From NCBI RefSeq assembly GCF_039830135.1, contig NZ_CP156081.1, positions 2,466,001 to 2,530,000 of the forward strand: a stretch of 64,000 bases of DNA, given 5' to 3'. Position numbers and translations under genes: made by a program. Under the pieces are notes generated by a model that was not told the origin of the DNA, ran no database searches, and was given only the letters and a program-made list of their open reading frames with translations. The DNA is from Defluviimonas sp. SAOS-178_SWC (GTDB taxonomy: Bacteria > Pseudomonadota > Alphaproteobacteria > Rhodobacterales > Rhodobacteraceae). This document shows, piece by piece, positions 44,978 through 55,753 of this stretch (its first letter is position 1; each line of letters opens with the position of its first letter).

Positions 44978-45487
44978 CTATACCTCCGACCGCAGGGTCC
45001 GGTAGACGGATCGTTCGGAGATTCCGAGACGCTCAGCCACCACTCGCTTTGCCAAGTGTTCGCCCACAAGCCTTTCGATTTCCTGACGCATGATCCGAGC
45101 CGTTGGCTTCCTACCCTTGTACTTCCCTTCCGCCTTCGCCTTGGCGATCCCTTCTCGCTGCCGTTCAAGCATCATCTCCCGCTCGAACTGAGCCACTGAG
45201 CCCAACACGTTCAGTATGAGCTTCCCAGTGGCTGTCCCTGTGTCGAGCCCCAGGTCCAAGACCCTAAGCCCGACCTGCCGGCTCTCCAGCGCCTCAACCA
45301 GCTCTCCCAGATGCCTGACTGATCGAGCCAACCGGTCGAGCTTCGTAACCACCAGCGTATCCCCTTCTCGGGAGAAGCTCAGGGCCTCGCCGAGAGCATC
45401 CCTGACGCCCACTGAGCTCACTTGCTCCTCCCAGATGCGCTCACAGCCAACGGCTCTCAGAGACTCTCTCTGAGCCTCCAAGCCAGC
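44978..45487 (-). pseudogene. Serine recombinase/resolvase, N-terminus lost to IS insertion
   Basis: About 169 residues of a small serine recombinase remain: AQRESLRAVGCERIWEE, GDTLVVTKLDRLARSV, and GSVAQFEREMMLERQREG, with a C-terminal helix-turn-helix (AERLGISERSVYRTL). The first residues, including the catalytic Ser of the RVS motif, are missing because the reading frame runs into the IS3-type element at about 45,488. An in-frame ATG-like start inside the IS could make a truncated, presumably inactive protein. Confidence 0.82.
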
Positions 45488-45506
45488 CTGAGGTGCCCCT
45501 AGTTTC

Positions 45507-46385
45507 CTAGACACCTGCCTTGTTCAGATTGAGCTGTCTGATTTCGAAGTCAACGGGCGACAGCATGCCGTTTTTCGTGTGCTTGCGCTTCGGGTTGTAG
45601 AATAGCTCGATGTATTCGAACACGTCCTGTCTGGCGGCATCGCGGGTCGGATAGGTCCGACGGCGGATGCGTTCGCGCTTCAACAGCTGGAAGAAGCTTT
45701 CTGCGACGGCATTGTCATGACAGTTTCCGCGCCGGCTCATGCTCGGTTCCAGATTGTGCTGATGTAGGAACATCTGCCACTCCCGGCTGGTGAACTGAGA
45801 GCCTTGGTCTGAATGCACCGTGACCCGGTCCGTCGGCTTGCGTCGCCAGACGGCCATCAGCAGGGCCTGCAGGGCCAAGTCCGTGGTCATTCGGGACTGG
45901 GCGGACCAGCCAACAACACGCCGCGAGAACAAGTCGATAACGACACACAGAAACATCCAGCCTTCGTGGGTCTTGATGTAGGTGATGTCGGTCACCCAGA
46001 CCTGATCGGGAGCGGATGCCTCGAACCGCTGCTCCAATCTATTCTCGGCAACCACGGCGGTCTTGCCGCCATATCGGCCGGGACGGCGCTTGTAGCCCAC
46101 CTGTGCGGCGATCCCGGCCAGCGACGCCAGCCGGGCAACCCGGTTCTCCGAGATGCGTTCGCCCTGGTCGCGCAGATCGTCGGTCAGCTTGCGGTAGCCA
46201 TAGACCTTGCCGCTTTCAGTCCAGGCCTGCCGGATCAGCTCGGTCTGACGTGCATCCTCTTGCGCACGGTGGCTTAATGGTTCCTTAAACCATGCGTAGA
46301 AGCCGGAGAAATGGACCCGAAGCACTCGGCACATGGCCCGGACGCCGAATTCCTCGCGATGCGCCCGGATGAACGCGTACTTCAT
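45507..46385 (-). CDS. IS3-family transposase OrfB (DDE integrase core)
   Basis: A 292-residue rve-type transposase. The N-terminal HTH_21-like part (SGFYAWFKEPLSHRA) is followed by the DDE catalytic core: VWVTDITYI (first Asp), VHSDQGSQFTS (second Asp) and NAVAESFFQLLKRE (Glu). Its ATG overlaps the orfA stop (ATGA), but the main product in IS3 elements is an OrfAB fusion made by -1 frameshifting. The gene appears intact. Confidence 0.92.
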   Translation of the reverse strand: MKYAFIRAHREEFGVRAMCRVLRVHFSGFYAWFKEPLSHRAQEDARQTELIRQAWTESGKVYGYRKLTDDLRDQGERISENRVARLASLAGIAAQVGYKRRPGRYGGKTAVVAENRLEQRFEASAPDQVWVTDITYIKTHEGWMFLCVVIDLFSRRVVGWSAQSRMTTDLALQALLMAVWRRKPTDRVTVHSDQGSQFTSREWQMFLHQHNLEPSMSRRGNCHDNAVAESFFQLLKRERIRRRTYPTRDAARQDVFEYIELFYNPKRKHTKNGMLSPVDFEIRQLNLNKAGV

Positions 46386-46654
46386 TGGGACTCTCGCGCG
46401 AAGTACGCCGTTGCCTTTTTTAGAATGTCGCGCTCCTCGGTCACCCTGGCCAGCTCGCGCTTCAGCCGCCGGTTCTCGGCTTCATGATCCACGCCGGGCT
46501 TTGGAACCGGCTCCGCGAACAACTTCAGCCACTTGTAAAGAGAATGCGTGCTGACGCCCAAACGCTGCGACACCTCCCGCACCGGATACCCGCGCACCGT
46601 GATCTGGTGCACCGCATCCCGCTTGAACTCGTCGCTGTAGTTGCTTGTCCCCAT
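46382..46654 (-). CDS. IS3-family OrfA (HTH protein)
   Basis: A 90-residue protein with a helix-turn-helix (YPVREVSQRLGVSTHSLYKW) and a leucine-zipper-like C-terminus (NRRLKRELARVTEERDILKK), typical of IS3 OrfA. It recognises the element ends. Confidence 0.9.
   Translation of the reverse strand: MGTSNYSDEFKRDAVHQITVRGYPVREVSQRLGVSTHSLYKWLKLFAEPVPKPGVDHEAENRRLKRELARVTEERDILKKATAYFARESQ
46415..46421 (-). promoter_or_regulatory. -1 ribosomal frameshift site, A AAA AAG
   Basis: In the orfA frame the codons read CTA AAA AAG, the classic X XXY YYZ slippery heptamer, about 30 bases before the orfA stop. It would give the OrfAB transposase fusion. Confidence 0.75.
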
Positions 46655-46732
46655 GTCGGCCTCCTCGCCTCAAAGTTAGGGGGCAATGCGTCTACAAATC
46701 TAGGGGCACCTCAGAGAAAGCGTCAAGGCGGG

Positions 46733-46747
46733 CTGTCTCTCCGCCAC
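46733..46747 (+). repeat. attR-like direct repeat
   Basis: CTGTCTCTCCGCCAC, identical to the tRNA-Ser(CGA) end at 39,317-39,331. It lies 18 bases beyond the IS and closes the 7.4-kb island. Confidence 0.85.
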
Positions 46748-46840
46748 TCCCCCTAACGCATTGATCTAATGAAGAAATCTCGCACGTTGTCCAGCAGCAC
46801 GTTGTCCACAATGGACAACAGAAAGGCAGACGGCGAGGAC

Positions 46841-47209
46841 ATGCGTTACCTGAAGCAGCCCCGAGGCCCCGGCACAAGCTGGGTGTTTCGCTTCGTTCCC
46901 CCCGCCCATCTCGTTGGCTTCCCGAACCCTTGGGACGGCAAACCGATACGCGAAACCATTGCGCGGGGGCTGAATACTCGCCACCTTCCGAGCGTCCGAA
47001 AGCTCCGCGATCAGCTTCTTGGTGACGTGCGCAGACTGGAAGCGGCACTATCCGACGACGAGGCTTTCTCTCTGGCGACCGCAGAGGAATGGCGCGACGC
47101 TGTCCTGACAGCCCGGCAATCCGCGACCGACCCCGCGAACGTGGGGCTGGAGTTGGTCCTGAGCGACAAGCTGGAACAGGCTGAAACTCGCGGCGTTCCC
47201 CGCGACTAA
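46841..47209 (+). pseudogene. Tyrosine integrase N-terminal remnant (DUF6538-like)
   Basis: 122 residues matching only the N-terminal part of phage-type integrases: MRYLKQPRGPGTSWVFRFV, then GLNTRHLPSVRKLRDQLLGD. The core-binding and catalytic R...HxxR...Y parts are absent. The position, about 95 bases inside the right repeat, is where an integrase of a tRNA-Ser element would sit. GGCGAGGAC precedes the ATG. Confidence 0.7.
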
Positions 47210-47305
47210 CTGAAGCGGTTCTCTCGGGTATCGCCCAGCGCCACCTTGTCCTGTGACCGATACATGAAACCACCAGAATCGACATTCATGCTGTGGTAGA
47301 TCAGG

Positions 47306-48205
47306 TCAGCCGCAAAGGCCCCTATCCGAAACCAGCGATGTTGCCCAGCGTCGTTGGTCGTCAACATCACGACAGCGAACTTGAATGCTCCTAATCTCAG
47401 CGAGAGAAAAAGGTAGACGTTTTTCGACGGGTTCATCCTTGTTCGGGATTACGACGCCGGAGAATATATTCTGACGCTGTATCTCGAACTCTCGGATTGC
47501 TGTCGTGAAGATCGGGCTGAGTTGGGCCACATAGCGTTTTATCGTTGTGTACTTGACCCCACGATCCACCAAGGTTGCTACGAACTCGTTTGCGTGCTCG
47601 CGGCGGTATTGGTTTATCGGCAAGTCACCTGCAATGCTCAGAAAGAGATCGAATGCGTTATCGAACTGCGGTCGAGATTTACCGCCCTTCGGCCCCAGCC
47701 CCAACGCGAAGTGCTTGTCTCTTGCGTCGGTCAAAGTGGGCGGTAGGGTTTCGCCGTAGTAAAGCTTAACTGCCAGCGCATATTGTGGCGGCAAAGCATC
47801 CGAAACGATACGGCCTTCTTCATCCTGCGACAGGTAGCGTAGCTCATCTAAGAATTGGTCAGGCTCAAGCCCTAGCCTCTCGAACTCTCTGTGCTGACCC
47901 GGAGCGAGGCCGAATGACTTCAAGGTTTGCATTGCCGCCAGTTGGAGGTCCTTGCCAACAACGTCCTGCCCCGAACGGCATGACTTCCAGAATGTATTCT
48001 GTTCAAGGGCCAACTGATGGGCCAGCGTGGCAGCCTTCCGTGGGTCAGATGTCTTCAGCGAAACGAATATCTGATTGGGTTTGTCCGGATAGTGGCGCTG
48101 GACATCTGAGGGAACTCTACGCCGGAAGTACCAAGTGTTGTCCCTGCGTTGGAGGTACTTTGCCTTCAGTGTGTAGGCTCCGGGTTCGCGTAACACTACG
48201 GCCAT
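47306..48205 (-). pseudogene. Tyrosine integrase, truncated before the catalytic domain
   Basis: A 299-residue fragment. The N-terminus (YLQRRDNTWYFRRRVPSDV) is the SAM-like integrase arm domain, and the core-binding domain ends in PNKDEPVEKRLPFSLAEIRSIQ and DDQRRWATSLVSDRG. In intact relatives SDxG is followed by MRxxE, which begins the catalytic domain; here a stop follows within five residues. It reads away from tRNA-Arg(CCG), the expected place for an integrase using that tRNA, and ends next to the other integrase remnant. Confidence 0.75.
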
Positions 48206-48284
48206 GTGTAACCCCTTGTGTCACCCCCAGCAACACAAGATAGCCATCAAGCGTCTGAATTATATAGATAATTTCAGATGATGG

Positions 48285-48361
<77 letters not shown>

Positions 48362-48421
48362 AGCGCCATCGCTCTATAACGGCCGGTCGCGGGCTTCGCA
48401 ACGGGCTTTCGGCGCTTTCGC

Positions 48422-49642
48422 TCAGGCAAAGAGTTCGTGGCAAAGTTCCAGCGCCTCGACCAGTTTGTCGACCTCGGCGCGGGTGTTGTAGAGGCCGAAC
48501 GACGCCCGGCAGGTCGCGGTCACGCCGAGATGATCGAGAAGCGGCATCGCGCAATGGGTGCCGGCGCGGACGGCCACGCCCTTCTTGTCGAGAACGGTCG
48601 AGATGTCGTGGGCATGAGCCGGACCCTCGAGGGTGAAGGAAAAGATCGCCCCCTTCCCCGGCGCCGTGCCTTGCAGGTTCAGCCAGTTCAGGCCCTTGAA
48701 CCGCTCCATCGCGTAATCCCGCAACTCGGCCTCATGCGCCGCGACGTTCTCCATGCCGAGCGACATGAGGTATTCCAGCGCCACACCCATGCCGATCTGC
48801 TGGACGATGCCGGGTGTGCCCGCCTCGAACTTCATCGGCGGATCATTGTAGGTCACCGTGTCTCGGCCGACCTCTCGGATCATGTCGCCGCCGCCGAGGA
48901 AGGGGCGCATCTCGGCCATCCGTTCCTTCGCGATCCAGATCGCGCCGGAGCCGCTCGGCCCGTACAGCTTGTGCCCGGTGATCGCGTAGAAATCGCAGCC
49001 GATCTCGGGAACAGATACGGGCCGGTGCACCGCGCCCTGGCTGCCGTCGACGAGAACCGGCACGCCCTTTTCCTTCGCGCCCCGGCAGATCGCCGCGACG
49101 TCGACCAGCGTGCCGGTGACATTCGACATCTGGGTGACGGCGACGAGCCTGGTCTTCGGTCCGATCGCGTCGATCACCTTTTGCGGATCGAGCGAGCCGT
49201 CGGCGGCGGGCTCCACCCATTTCAGCACCACGCCCTGACGCTCGCGCAGAAAATGCCAGGGCACGATATTGGCATGATGTTCAAGGACGCTCAGCACGAT
49301 CTCGTCGCCGGCTTCCATCCGCGGGGCCGCCCAGGCGTAGGAGACAAGGTTGATGCCCTCGGTGGTGCCGGTGGTGAAGACGATCTCCTCCGGGTCCGGC
49401 ACGGACAGGAACCGCGCGACGATGCCGCGCACCGCCTCGTACCTGTCGGTCGCGACATTGGAGAGATAGTGCAACCCGCGGTGCACGTTCGCATATTCGT
49501 TCTCGTACATATGCGTCATCGCGTCGATCACCACGCGCGGCTTCTGTGCCGACGCGCCGTTGTCGAGATAGACCAGCGGCTTGCCGTTCACCTCGCGCGC
49601 CAGAATCGGGAAATCAGCGCGGATCTTTTCGACGTCGTACAT
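48422..49642 (-). CDS. sufS: Cysteine desulfurase SufS
   Basis: A 406-residue group II cysteine desulfurase. The PLP lysine is in ITGHKLYGPSG and the active cysteine in VRAGTHCAMPLLDHLG. FTTGTTEGINLVSYAW and LEHHANIVPWH are further SufS signatures. It provides sulfur from cysteine to the SufBCD scaffold. It is the last gene of the suf operon, 11 bases after the second YIP1 gene. A long frame extends far upstream through the YIP1 genes and is not the gene. Confidence 0.95.
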   Translation of the reverse strand: MYDVEKIRADFPILAREVNGKPLVYLDNGASAQKPRVVIDAMTHMYENEYANVHRGLHYLSNVATDRYEAVRGIVARFLSVPDPEEIVFTTGTTEGINLVSYAWAAPRMEAGDEIVLSVLEHHANIVPWHFLRERQGVVLKWVEPAADGSLDPQKVIDAIGPKTRLVAVTQMSNVTGTLVDVAAICRGAKEKGVPVLVDGSQGAVHRPVSVPEIGCDFYAITGHKLYGPSGSGAIWIAKERMAEMRPFLGGGDMIREVGRDTVTYNDPPMKFEAGTPGIVQQIGMGVALEYLMSLGMENVAAHEAELRDYAMERFKGLNWLNLQGTAPGKGAIFSFTLEGPAHAHDISTVLDKKGVAVRAGTHCAMPLLDHLGVTATCRASFGLYNTRAEVDKLVEALELCHELFA

Positions 49643-49653
49643 GCTTTGCCTTT

Positions 49654-50241
49654 CTAGACCTGCGTGACGATCCCCAGCGCCCCGAAGAGCATCGCGAGGG
49701 TCGTGACGATGACGACGAAGCCCGCCACCATGCCGAGGAACACCTTGAACAGGTTCTGAAACCCGTGGAGCGCCGCGGTGAACTGCACCATCAGCCATAG
49801 GAAGCCCGCCAGAACCCCGATCGCCAGAAGCGCCCCGAGCGGCGGCAGCACCAGCATCGCCACCATCTGAACCGCCTGGGCGACGGTCAGCAGGAATTCG
49901 AGCCAGACCACCAGCAACAGCGCGTCCGCGAAACGGCCGCCTCCGCCGAACAATCCGCCGATCCAGGCCATCGCGGCCGCGATCAACACCAGCGAGGCGA
50001 TCTGGGCCGGAACGCCAAGCCAGGGATTGCCGAGGATCGCGAAGACCCCGCTCTCCGCCCCGATCGGCATCAGAAAAAGCGCGAGCCGGGTCTCGAAGAC
50101 CGCGAACACCGCGACGAAGAGAAGCGCGAGCCAGCGCGCCTCCATCGGCGGGTCGAGCGCGACCAGACGCCCAGCCGCCTTGCGCGGGCTGCGCAATGTC
50201 TCGCGGGCCAGATCGACAAGAAGGTCGCGCCAGCCGCTCAT
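49654..50241 (-). CDS. YIP1-family membrane protein (second)
   Basis: A 195-residue protein with about five hydrophobic segments (RWLALLFVAVFAVFETRLALF, LASLVLIAAAMAWIGG, LPPLGALLAIGVLAGF and others), typical of bacterial YIP1 proteins. The ATG overlaps the stop of the first YIP1 gene. Function unknown; its place inside the suf operon suggests a link to the process or simple operon hitch-hiking. Confidence 0.75.
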   Translation of the reverse strand: MSGWRDLLVDLARETLRSPRKAAGRLVALDPPMEARWLALLFVAVFAVFETRLALFLMPIGAESGVFAILGNPWLGVPAQIASLVLIAAAMAWIGGLFGGGGRFADALLLVVWLEFLLTVAQAVQMVAMLVLPPLGALLAIGVLAGFLWLMVQFTAALHGFQNLFKVFLGMVAGFVVIVTTLAMLFGALGIVTQV

Positions 50242-50735
50242 GCCGCCCCCCCGAATTCGGCGGCGCGCAGGCCGGTGAACCAGAACCACAGGAAGACGGC
50301 GAATGTTGCGACACTGACGATGGACAATTGTGGCCCCGGCCCCATGAAACCCGCGACGAGGCCTCTCAACAGCACCATTGGCGTTGTCGCGAGGAGCGCC
50401 CAGAAAAGGACGATGCGGGCCGAGAAGAAACTGCCCCGGCCGCCCAGAAATCCTGCGGCGAGCCTGCTCAACGCCGCAATCATGTAAAATACCGGCAGGA
50501 GCGCAAGGACACCCAGAAAGGCCGCAATCATCCGCTGGGCCATCGGCACCGGCCCGTCTGGGCCGGCCAGAACGTCGGCGCGCGACAGTGCGGGCCAAAG
50601 CGCGATATAGGCGACGATCAGCGCCGCCAAAAGGTAAGCCAGCGCGCGCACCTCGTGCCGCTCGCCCGCCAGAAGCCGGCGCATCACCGCGCCCGGCCCC
50701 CGATAGGTTGCGACGATATCGTCGGTTATCGCCAT
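50238..50735 (-). CDS. YIP1-family membrane protein (first)
   Basis: A 165-residue protein with about four hydrophobic segments (YLLAALIVAYIALWPAL, IAAFLGVLALLPVFYMIAAL, IVLFWALLATTPMVLLRGL). It begins directly at the sufD stop and overlaps the second YIP1 gene. The two are paralogue-like in layout but differ in sequence. Confidence 0.72.
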   Translation of the reverse strand: MAITDDIVATYRGPGAVMRRLLAGERHEVRALAYLLAALIVAYIALWPALSRADVLAGPDGPVPMAQRMIAAFLGVLALLPVFYMIAALSRLAAGFLGGRGSFFSARIVLFWALLATTPMVLLRGLVAGFMGPGPQLSIVSVATFAVFLWFWFTGLRAAEFGGAA

Positions 50736-52039
50736 TCAGCCCTTCCTGCGCGCGAGCCAGGCTTCGAGCCGCGAGACGATGTCGTCCACCAGCCGCTCAT
50801 CCTCGATCTCGGCGATCGCGTCGGCGAGAAACGAGAGGATGAGCAGCGCCGTCGCCTCCTCCTTCGGCACGCCGCGCGAGCGCAGGTAGAAAAGCGCCGT
50901 CTCGTCGATGGCGCCGGTCGTGGACCCGTGCGAGCACTGGACGTCGTCGGCGTAGATCTCCAGTTCCGGCTTGGCGAGGAACTGGCTGTCCTCGTCCAGA
51001 AGCAGCGACTGGCTGATCTGGTAGCCGTCGGTCTTCTGGGCGCCGGGCTTCACCAGGATCTTGCCCTGGAACACCCCGGTCGCGCCGTTCTTCAGCACCT
51101 TCTTGAAGACCTGGCGGCTTTCGCAGCCCACCGCGTCATGGGTGATGAAGACGGTGTCGTCGTGCAGGAACCGGCCCGAGGCCCCGTCGCCGAGCGCCGC
51201 ACCCGCGACATGGGCGACCGCGTCGTCGCCGACGATCTCCAGCACGCATTCGTTCCGCGTCATCTGACCGTTCACGGTGAGCGTGAAGGACTTGAAGAGC
51301 GCGCCTTCGGCGATACGGGCGAAAATATGGGTGATTGCCCGGCGCTCGTGATCGCGTCCCTGCGCGCGGACATGGTGGAAGCGGCCGCCCTCGGCGACAT
51401 CGACCTCCAGAACCTTGTTGAACCGCGCCGCCGCCGGGCCGCTTTCCAGAAGCGTCAGTTCCCCGCCCGGTTCGACCTTCACACAGTGATGCAGGATCGC
51501 GTCGGAAGTCGGCGAGCCGTGGCGGTAAACGAGGTGCACCGGCCTTGCGGCCTTCCCCGAGACCCGGATCAGGAGGCCATCCGTCGCGGCCGCCGTGTTC
51601 AGCGTCGCGAAGGGCCGCGCGACCGGGGTCTGGCCCCGCGCCTCAAGCACGCCGTAAAGCTCTTTCGCCCAATGGATATCGGTCCGCGCCGTCTCGGCCA
51701 GCCGGGTAATCTCCACCCCGGCGAGCGCAGGGTCGTCCGACGCCTCGGCGTTGAAGACACCGTCCTCGAAGACCAGCGTCAGCCGGTCGACGGCCCCGAA
51801 GAACGGGGCCTCGTCCGCGACGAAGAGCGCAGCCTCCGGCGCTTCGACCGCGACGAAGTCCGCCGGATTGGTGTATTTCCAGTACTCGTCGCGCCGCCCC
51901 GGCAGCCCCGTCGCCTTGAGCCGCTTGAGCGCGTCCGCCCGCGCGGCGGCGGAGAATCCACCCTTGGGCAGGTCCAGCGCGGCGATCCGCGTTTCAGTCG
52001 CCGCCAGCCGGCCGTCGTCCTTTCGCATCGGCGCCGCCA

Positions 52040-52043
<4 letters not shown>
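50736..52043 (-). CDS. sufD: Fe-S assembly scaffold protein SufD
   Basis: A 435-residue SufBD-family protein. Motifs include YWKYTNPADF, HVRAQGRDHERRAI, and the C-terminal DDVQCSHGSTTGAIDETALFYLRSRGV. It pairs with SufB and SufC in the SufBC2D complex on which clusters are built. The ATG at 52,043 overlaps the sufC stop. Confidence 0.93.
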
Positions 52044-52795
<752 letters not shown>

Positions 52796-52871
52796 ATTTT
52801 CCTCATTCAAACGGATCGGGCGGCCAACGGGCCAATGGCCCGGACCGCAAGGATTTCGGATTGGGTTGGGA

Positions 52872-53387
52872 TCAGCCCGCGGGCGTCAGCCTGTAGTCGC
52901 GGCCCTGTTCGGCCATCGTCGCGGCATAGTCCGCCGAGAAGAGATGGGACCAGAATTCCGGCGCGTTCGAGGCGACGGCCGCCTCGCCGTAATGCATCAC
53001 CACGCAGCCGACCAGAAGCGCCTGGACCCGCGACCGGTTCGACAGGTGGAAGACAACGATCAGGATCAAGGCCAGCACGAAGGCGAAGAGCACCATGCCC
53101 CGGTTGCCGAGGTCGTAGAACGCCGGCGGCAGCCCCTCGAGTTTCGCAAGGTGGAAATAGGCGACGCGCCCGACCAGAACCGAGGACATCCCGCACAGGA
53201 ATGCGATCAGGACCATCATCTTGTCCGCGAAGGTGCGCTTGGGCTTCTGGTTCTTCTTGCCGAAGATCTTGTTGTAGCGCTTCTGGGTCGAATGCCCGAT
53301 GACATCCACATGCTCGAACTGCTTGCCCGTCTGAATGCGCTTCAGGCGTTCGGCAAAGATCGTCTTCTGATCGACCATCACGGTCAT
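52872..53387 (-). CDS. Hypothetical membrane protein of the suf cluster
   Basis: A 171-residue protein. A polar N-terminus (VIGHSTQKRYNKIFGKKNQKP) leads to three hydrophobic segments (MVLIAFLCGMSSVLVGRVAYF, GMVLFAFVLALILIVVFHL, VQALLVGCVVMHYGEAAVA). I know no function. Similar proteins occur at this place in related suf operons, by memory only. The ATG at 53,387 is internal to a longer frame reaching 53,489. Confidence 0.65.
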   Translation of the reverse strand: MTVMVDQKTIFAERLKRIQTGKQFEHVDVIGHSTQKRYNKIFGKKNQKPKRTFADKMMVLIAFLCGMSSVLVGRVAYFHLAKLEGLPPAFYDLGNRGMVLFAFVLALILIVVFHLSNRSRVQALLVGCVVMHYGEAAVASNAPEFWSHLFSADYAATMAEQGRDYRLTPAG

Positions 53388-53540
53388 GGTACGGCCCCGA
53401 GAGATTCCCCTTCGCCGTACAACCTGACGTCGATTTAAGGCGGAATTCAGACCGGAATAAGGGGAATTTCGCGCCATTGCGGCCAACAATCCGCCGCAAA
53501 GCGGAGTGACGCAGCGTCAATCTTTCAGGGACAGTCCCGC

Positions 53541-53852
53541 TCATCCCAGCGTCACCGCCGTGCCGGAGGCCGAAACCATCAGCATGTTGTTGATCACCTC
53601 GTAGTCGAGATCGACACCGACAATGGCATTTGCGCCCATCATCGTTGCCCGTTCTTCCATTTCGCGCAGCGCCGTCTCCCGCGCCCGGCCCAGCTCCTGC
53701 TCGTAGGCCGCCGACCGGCCGCCGACGACATCGCGGACAGCCGCGAAGAGATCGCGGAAGATATTCGCGCCAAGGATCGCCTCGCCGGTGACGATACCGT
53801 GGTAGCGGGTGATCCTCTGGCCCTCGACGGAGGGGGTGGTGGTGACGATCAT
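53541..53852 (-). CDS. YbjQ-family heavy-metal-binding-like protein
   Basis: A 103-residue YbjQ/DUF74 protein: [31 protein letters not shown], then [25 protein letters not shown]. The family forms pentamers and its ligand is unclear. It is the gene after the 106-residue hypothetical in the suf operon, 10 bases downstream. Confidence 0.85.
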   Translation of the reverse strand: MIVTTTPSVEGQRITRYHGIVTGEAILGANIFRDLFAAVRDVVGGRSAAYEQELGRARETALREMEERATMMGANAIVGVDLDYEVINNMLMVSASGTAVTLG

Positions 53853-53862
53853 GGATCGGGCC

Positions 53863-54183
53863 TCAGTCTCTGTTCAGGATCATGCCGCTGACGACCCGAC
53901 GCACGAAGGGCGCCATCCCCTCGGGACCGGACGCGCGATCCTTTAGATGGATCGAAAGATCGGGCCGCACCGCCGCGATGATGCCGACAAGGTCGCCGCG
54001 AATATCATCCGGCAGTCCCGCGCCCATGATGACGCACGCAATCTCCGGTTCGGTTTCGAGCTGACGCACCACCTCGCCATGGTCATGCGCGCCGAGCCAG
54101 CGGATCGGCAGATCCTCAAGCTCGTCCGCCAAATGCCCGACGATGCCGGGCAGCTTGCCGATCAGAAGAACAACGGGTTTCAT
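53863..54183 (-). CDS. Small hypothetical protein of the suf operon
   Basis: A 106-residue protein ([21 protein letters not shown] ... [20 protein letters not shown]). The alternating strands and helices resemble a receiver-like or Rossmann-like fold, but the phospho-acceptor site is not clear. Its ATG overlaps the sufB stop (ATGA), so expression is coupled. Confidence 0.62.
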   Translation of the reverse strand: MKPVVLLIGKLPGIVGHLADELEDLPIRWLGAHDHGEVVRQLETEPEIACVIMGAGLPDDIRGDLVGIIAAVRPDLSIHLKDRASGPEGMAPFVRRVVSGMILNRD

Positions 54184-55730
54184 CCGACACTCCCCTCCAG
54201 CGAAATCGCCACGAGGCTCTGCGCCTCCATCGCGAATTCCATCGGCAGCGCCTGCAACACTTCCCGGCAGAAGCCGTTGACGACCAGCGCCACCGCCTCC
54301 TCCTCGTCCATGCCGCGCGAGCGGCAGTAGAAGAGCTGGTCGTCATCGACCTTCGAGGTCGTCGCCTCATGTTCCACGCGGGATGAGTTGTTCTTCACCT
54401 CGATATACGGAACCGTATGCGCCCCGCACTTGTCGCCGATCAGAAGGCTGTCGCACTGGGTATAGTTACGCGAGTTCTTCGCCTTCGGGTGCATGGACAC
54501 GAGGCCGCGATAGGTATTCTGCGCCTTTCCGGCGGAAATCCCTTTCGAAACAATGCGGGAGCGGCTGTTCTTGCCAAGATGGATCATCTTGGTTCCGGTA
54601 TCCGCCTGCTGCATGTTGTTGGCGATGGCGATCGAATAGAACTCGCCCGAACTGTCGTCGCCGCGCAGGATGCAGGATGGATATTTCCAGGTGATCGCCG
54701 ATCCGGTCTCCACCTGCGTCCACATCACCTTGGCCCGGTCGCCCCGGCAATCGGCGCGCTTGGTGACGAAGTTGTAGATGCCGCCCTTGCCCTCCTCGTC
54801 GCCGGGGAACCAGTTCTGCACCGTCGAATACTTCACCTCGGCATCGTCGAGGATCACGATCTCCACCACCGCCGCGTGAAGCTGCGCGGTGTCGCGCTTC
54901 GGCGCGGTGCAGCCTTCCAGGTAGCTCACGTAAGAGCCCTTGTCGGCGATGATGAGCGTGCGCTCGAACTGGCCGGTATTCTCCGCGTTGATGCGGAAAT
55001 AGGTCGAAAGCTCCATCGGGCAGCGCGTGTTCGGCGGGATGTAGACGAAAGAGCCGTCGGAAAAGACCGCCGAATTCAGCGTCGCAAAGAAATTGTCCGA
55101 CTGCGGCACGACGCTGCCCAGATATTTCTTCACGAGATCCGGATACTCGCGGATCGCTTCGGAGATGGGGCAAAAGATGACGCCGGCCTTGGCCAGTTCC
55201 GCCTTGAAGGTCGTGCCGACCGACACGCTATCGAAAACCGCGTCCACCGCCACTTTCCGCGCATCCGCCGGCGCTTCGTCCGCGCCTTCGACGCCCGCCA
55301 GAATCATCTGCTCCTTCAAGGGGATACCAAGCTTTTCGTAGGTGGCGAGAAGCTTCGGATCGACCTCGTCCAGCGACTTCGGCTTCTCCGTCATGCTCTT
55401 CGGCTTGGCGTAGTAATACTGCGCCTGGTAGTCGATGTCGGGATAATGGAGCATCGCCCAGCGGGGTTCCTCCATCTCCTTCCAGCGGGCGAAGGCCTTC
55501 AGCCGCCAATCGGTCATCCACTCCGGCTCGCCGTTCTTTTCCGAGATGAGGCGCACGATGTCCTCGTTCACGCCGAGTGGCGCGAATTCCATCTCGATCT
55601 CGGTTTCCCAGCCGTATTTGTAGGCGCCCATGTTCTGGACGGTCTCGACCGTCTCGCGGTCGACGCCTTCGCGCACATCAAGAACGGCGGTCTCTCCTGC
55701 CGTAGCTGCCATTGCTTTTTCTTTCGCCAT
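54180..55730 (-). CDS. sufB: Fe-S assembly scaffold protein SufB
   Basis: A 516-residue scaffold protein. Typical motifs are NEPEWM-like [72 protein letters not shown] and [20 protein letters not shown]. It assembles clusters with SufC and SufD. The start at 55,730 is [12 protein letters not shown], 24 bases after the desulfurase stop. Confidence 0.95.
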   Translation of the reverse strand: MAKEKAMAATAGETAVLDVREGVDRETVETVQNMGAYKYGWETEIEMEFAPLGVNEDIVRLISEKNGEPEWMTDWRLKAFARWKEMEEPRWAMLHYPDIDYQAQYYYAKPKSMTEKPKSLDEVDPKLLATYEKLGIPLKEQMILAGVEGADEAPADARKVAVDAVFDSVSVGTTFKAELAKAGVIFCPISEAIREYPDLVKKYLGSVVPQSDNFFATLNSAVFSDGSFVYIPPNTRCPMELSTYFRINAENTGQFERTLIIADKGSYVSYLEGCTAPKRDTAQLHAAVVEIVILDDAEVKYSTVQNWFPGDEEGKGGIYNFVTKRADCRGDRAKVMWTQVETGSAITWKYPSCILRGDDSSGEFYSIAIANNMQQADTGTKMIHLGKNSRSRIVSKGISAGKAQNTYRGLVSMHPKAKNSRNYTQCDSLLIGDKCGAHTVPYIEVKNNSSRVEHEATTSKVDDDQLFYCRSRGMDEEEAVALVVNGFCREVLQALPMEFAMEAQSLVAISLEGSVG

Positions 55731-55753
55731 GATAATGCCTTGCCTGATGTTCC

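Larger units (their letters stand above)
45488..46714 (-). mobile_element. IS3-family insertion sequence
   Basis: About 1227 bp bounded by 15-bp inverted repeats CTGAGGTGCCCCTAG (left at 45,488-45,502, right complement at 46,700-46,714). Two overlapping genes, orfA and orfB, are on the minus strand. I see no clear target duplication: AGC on the left and AGA on the right differ, so a flanking deletion may have occurred. Confidence 0.85.

Noticed and set aside
49643-50314. Extension of the SufS reading frame upstream to 50,314
   Set aside because: It runs antiparallel in frame through YIP1 genes and has no SufS-like sequence before the ATG at 49,642.
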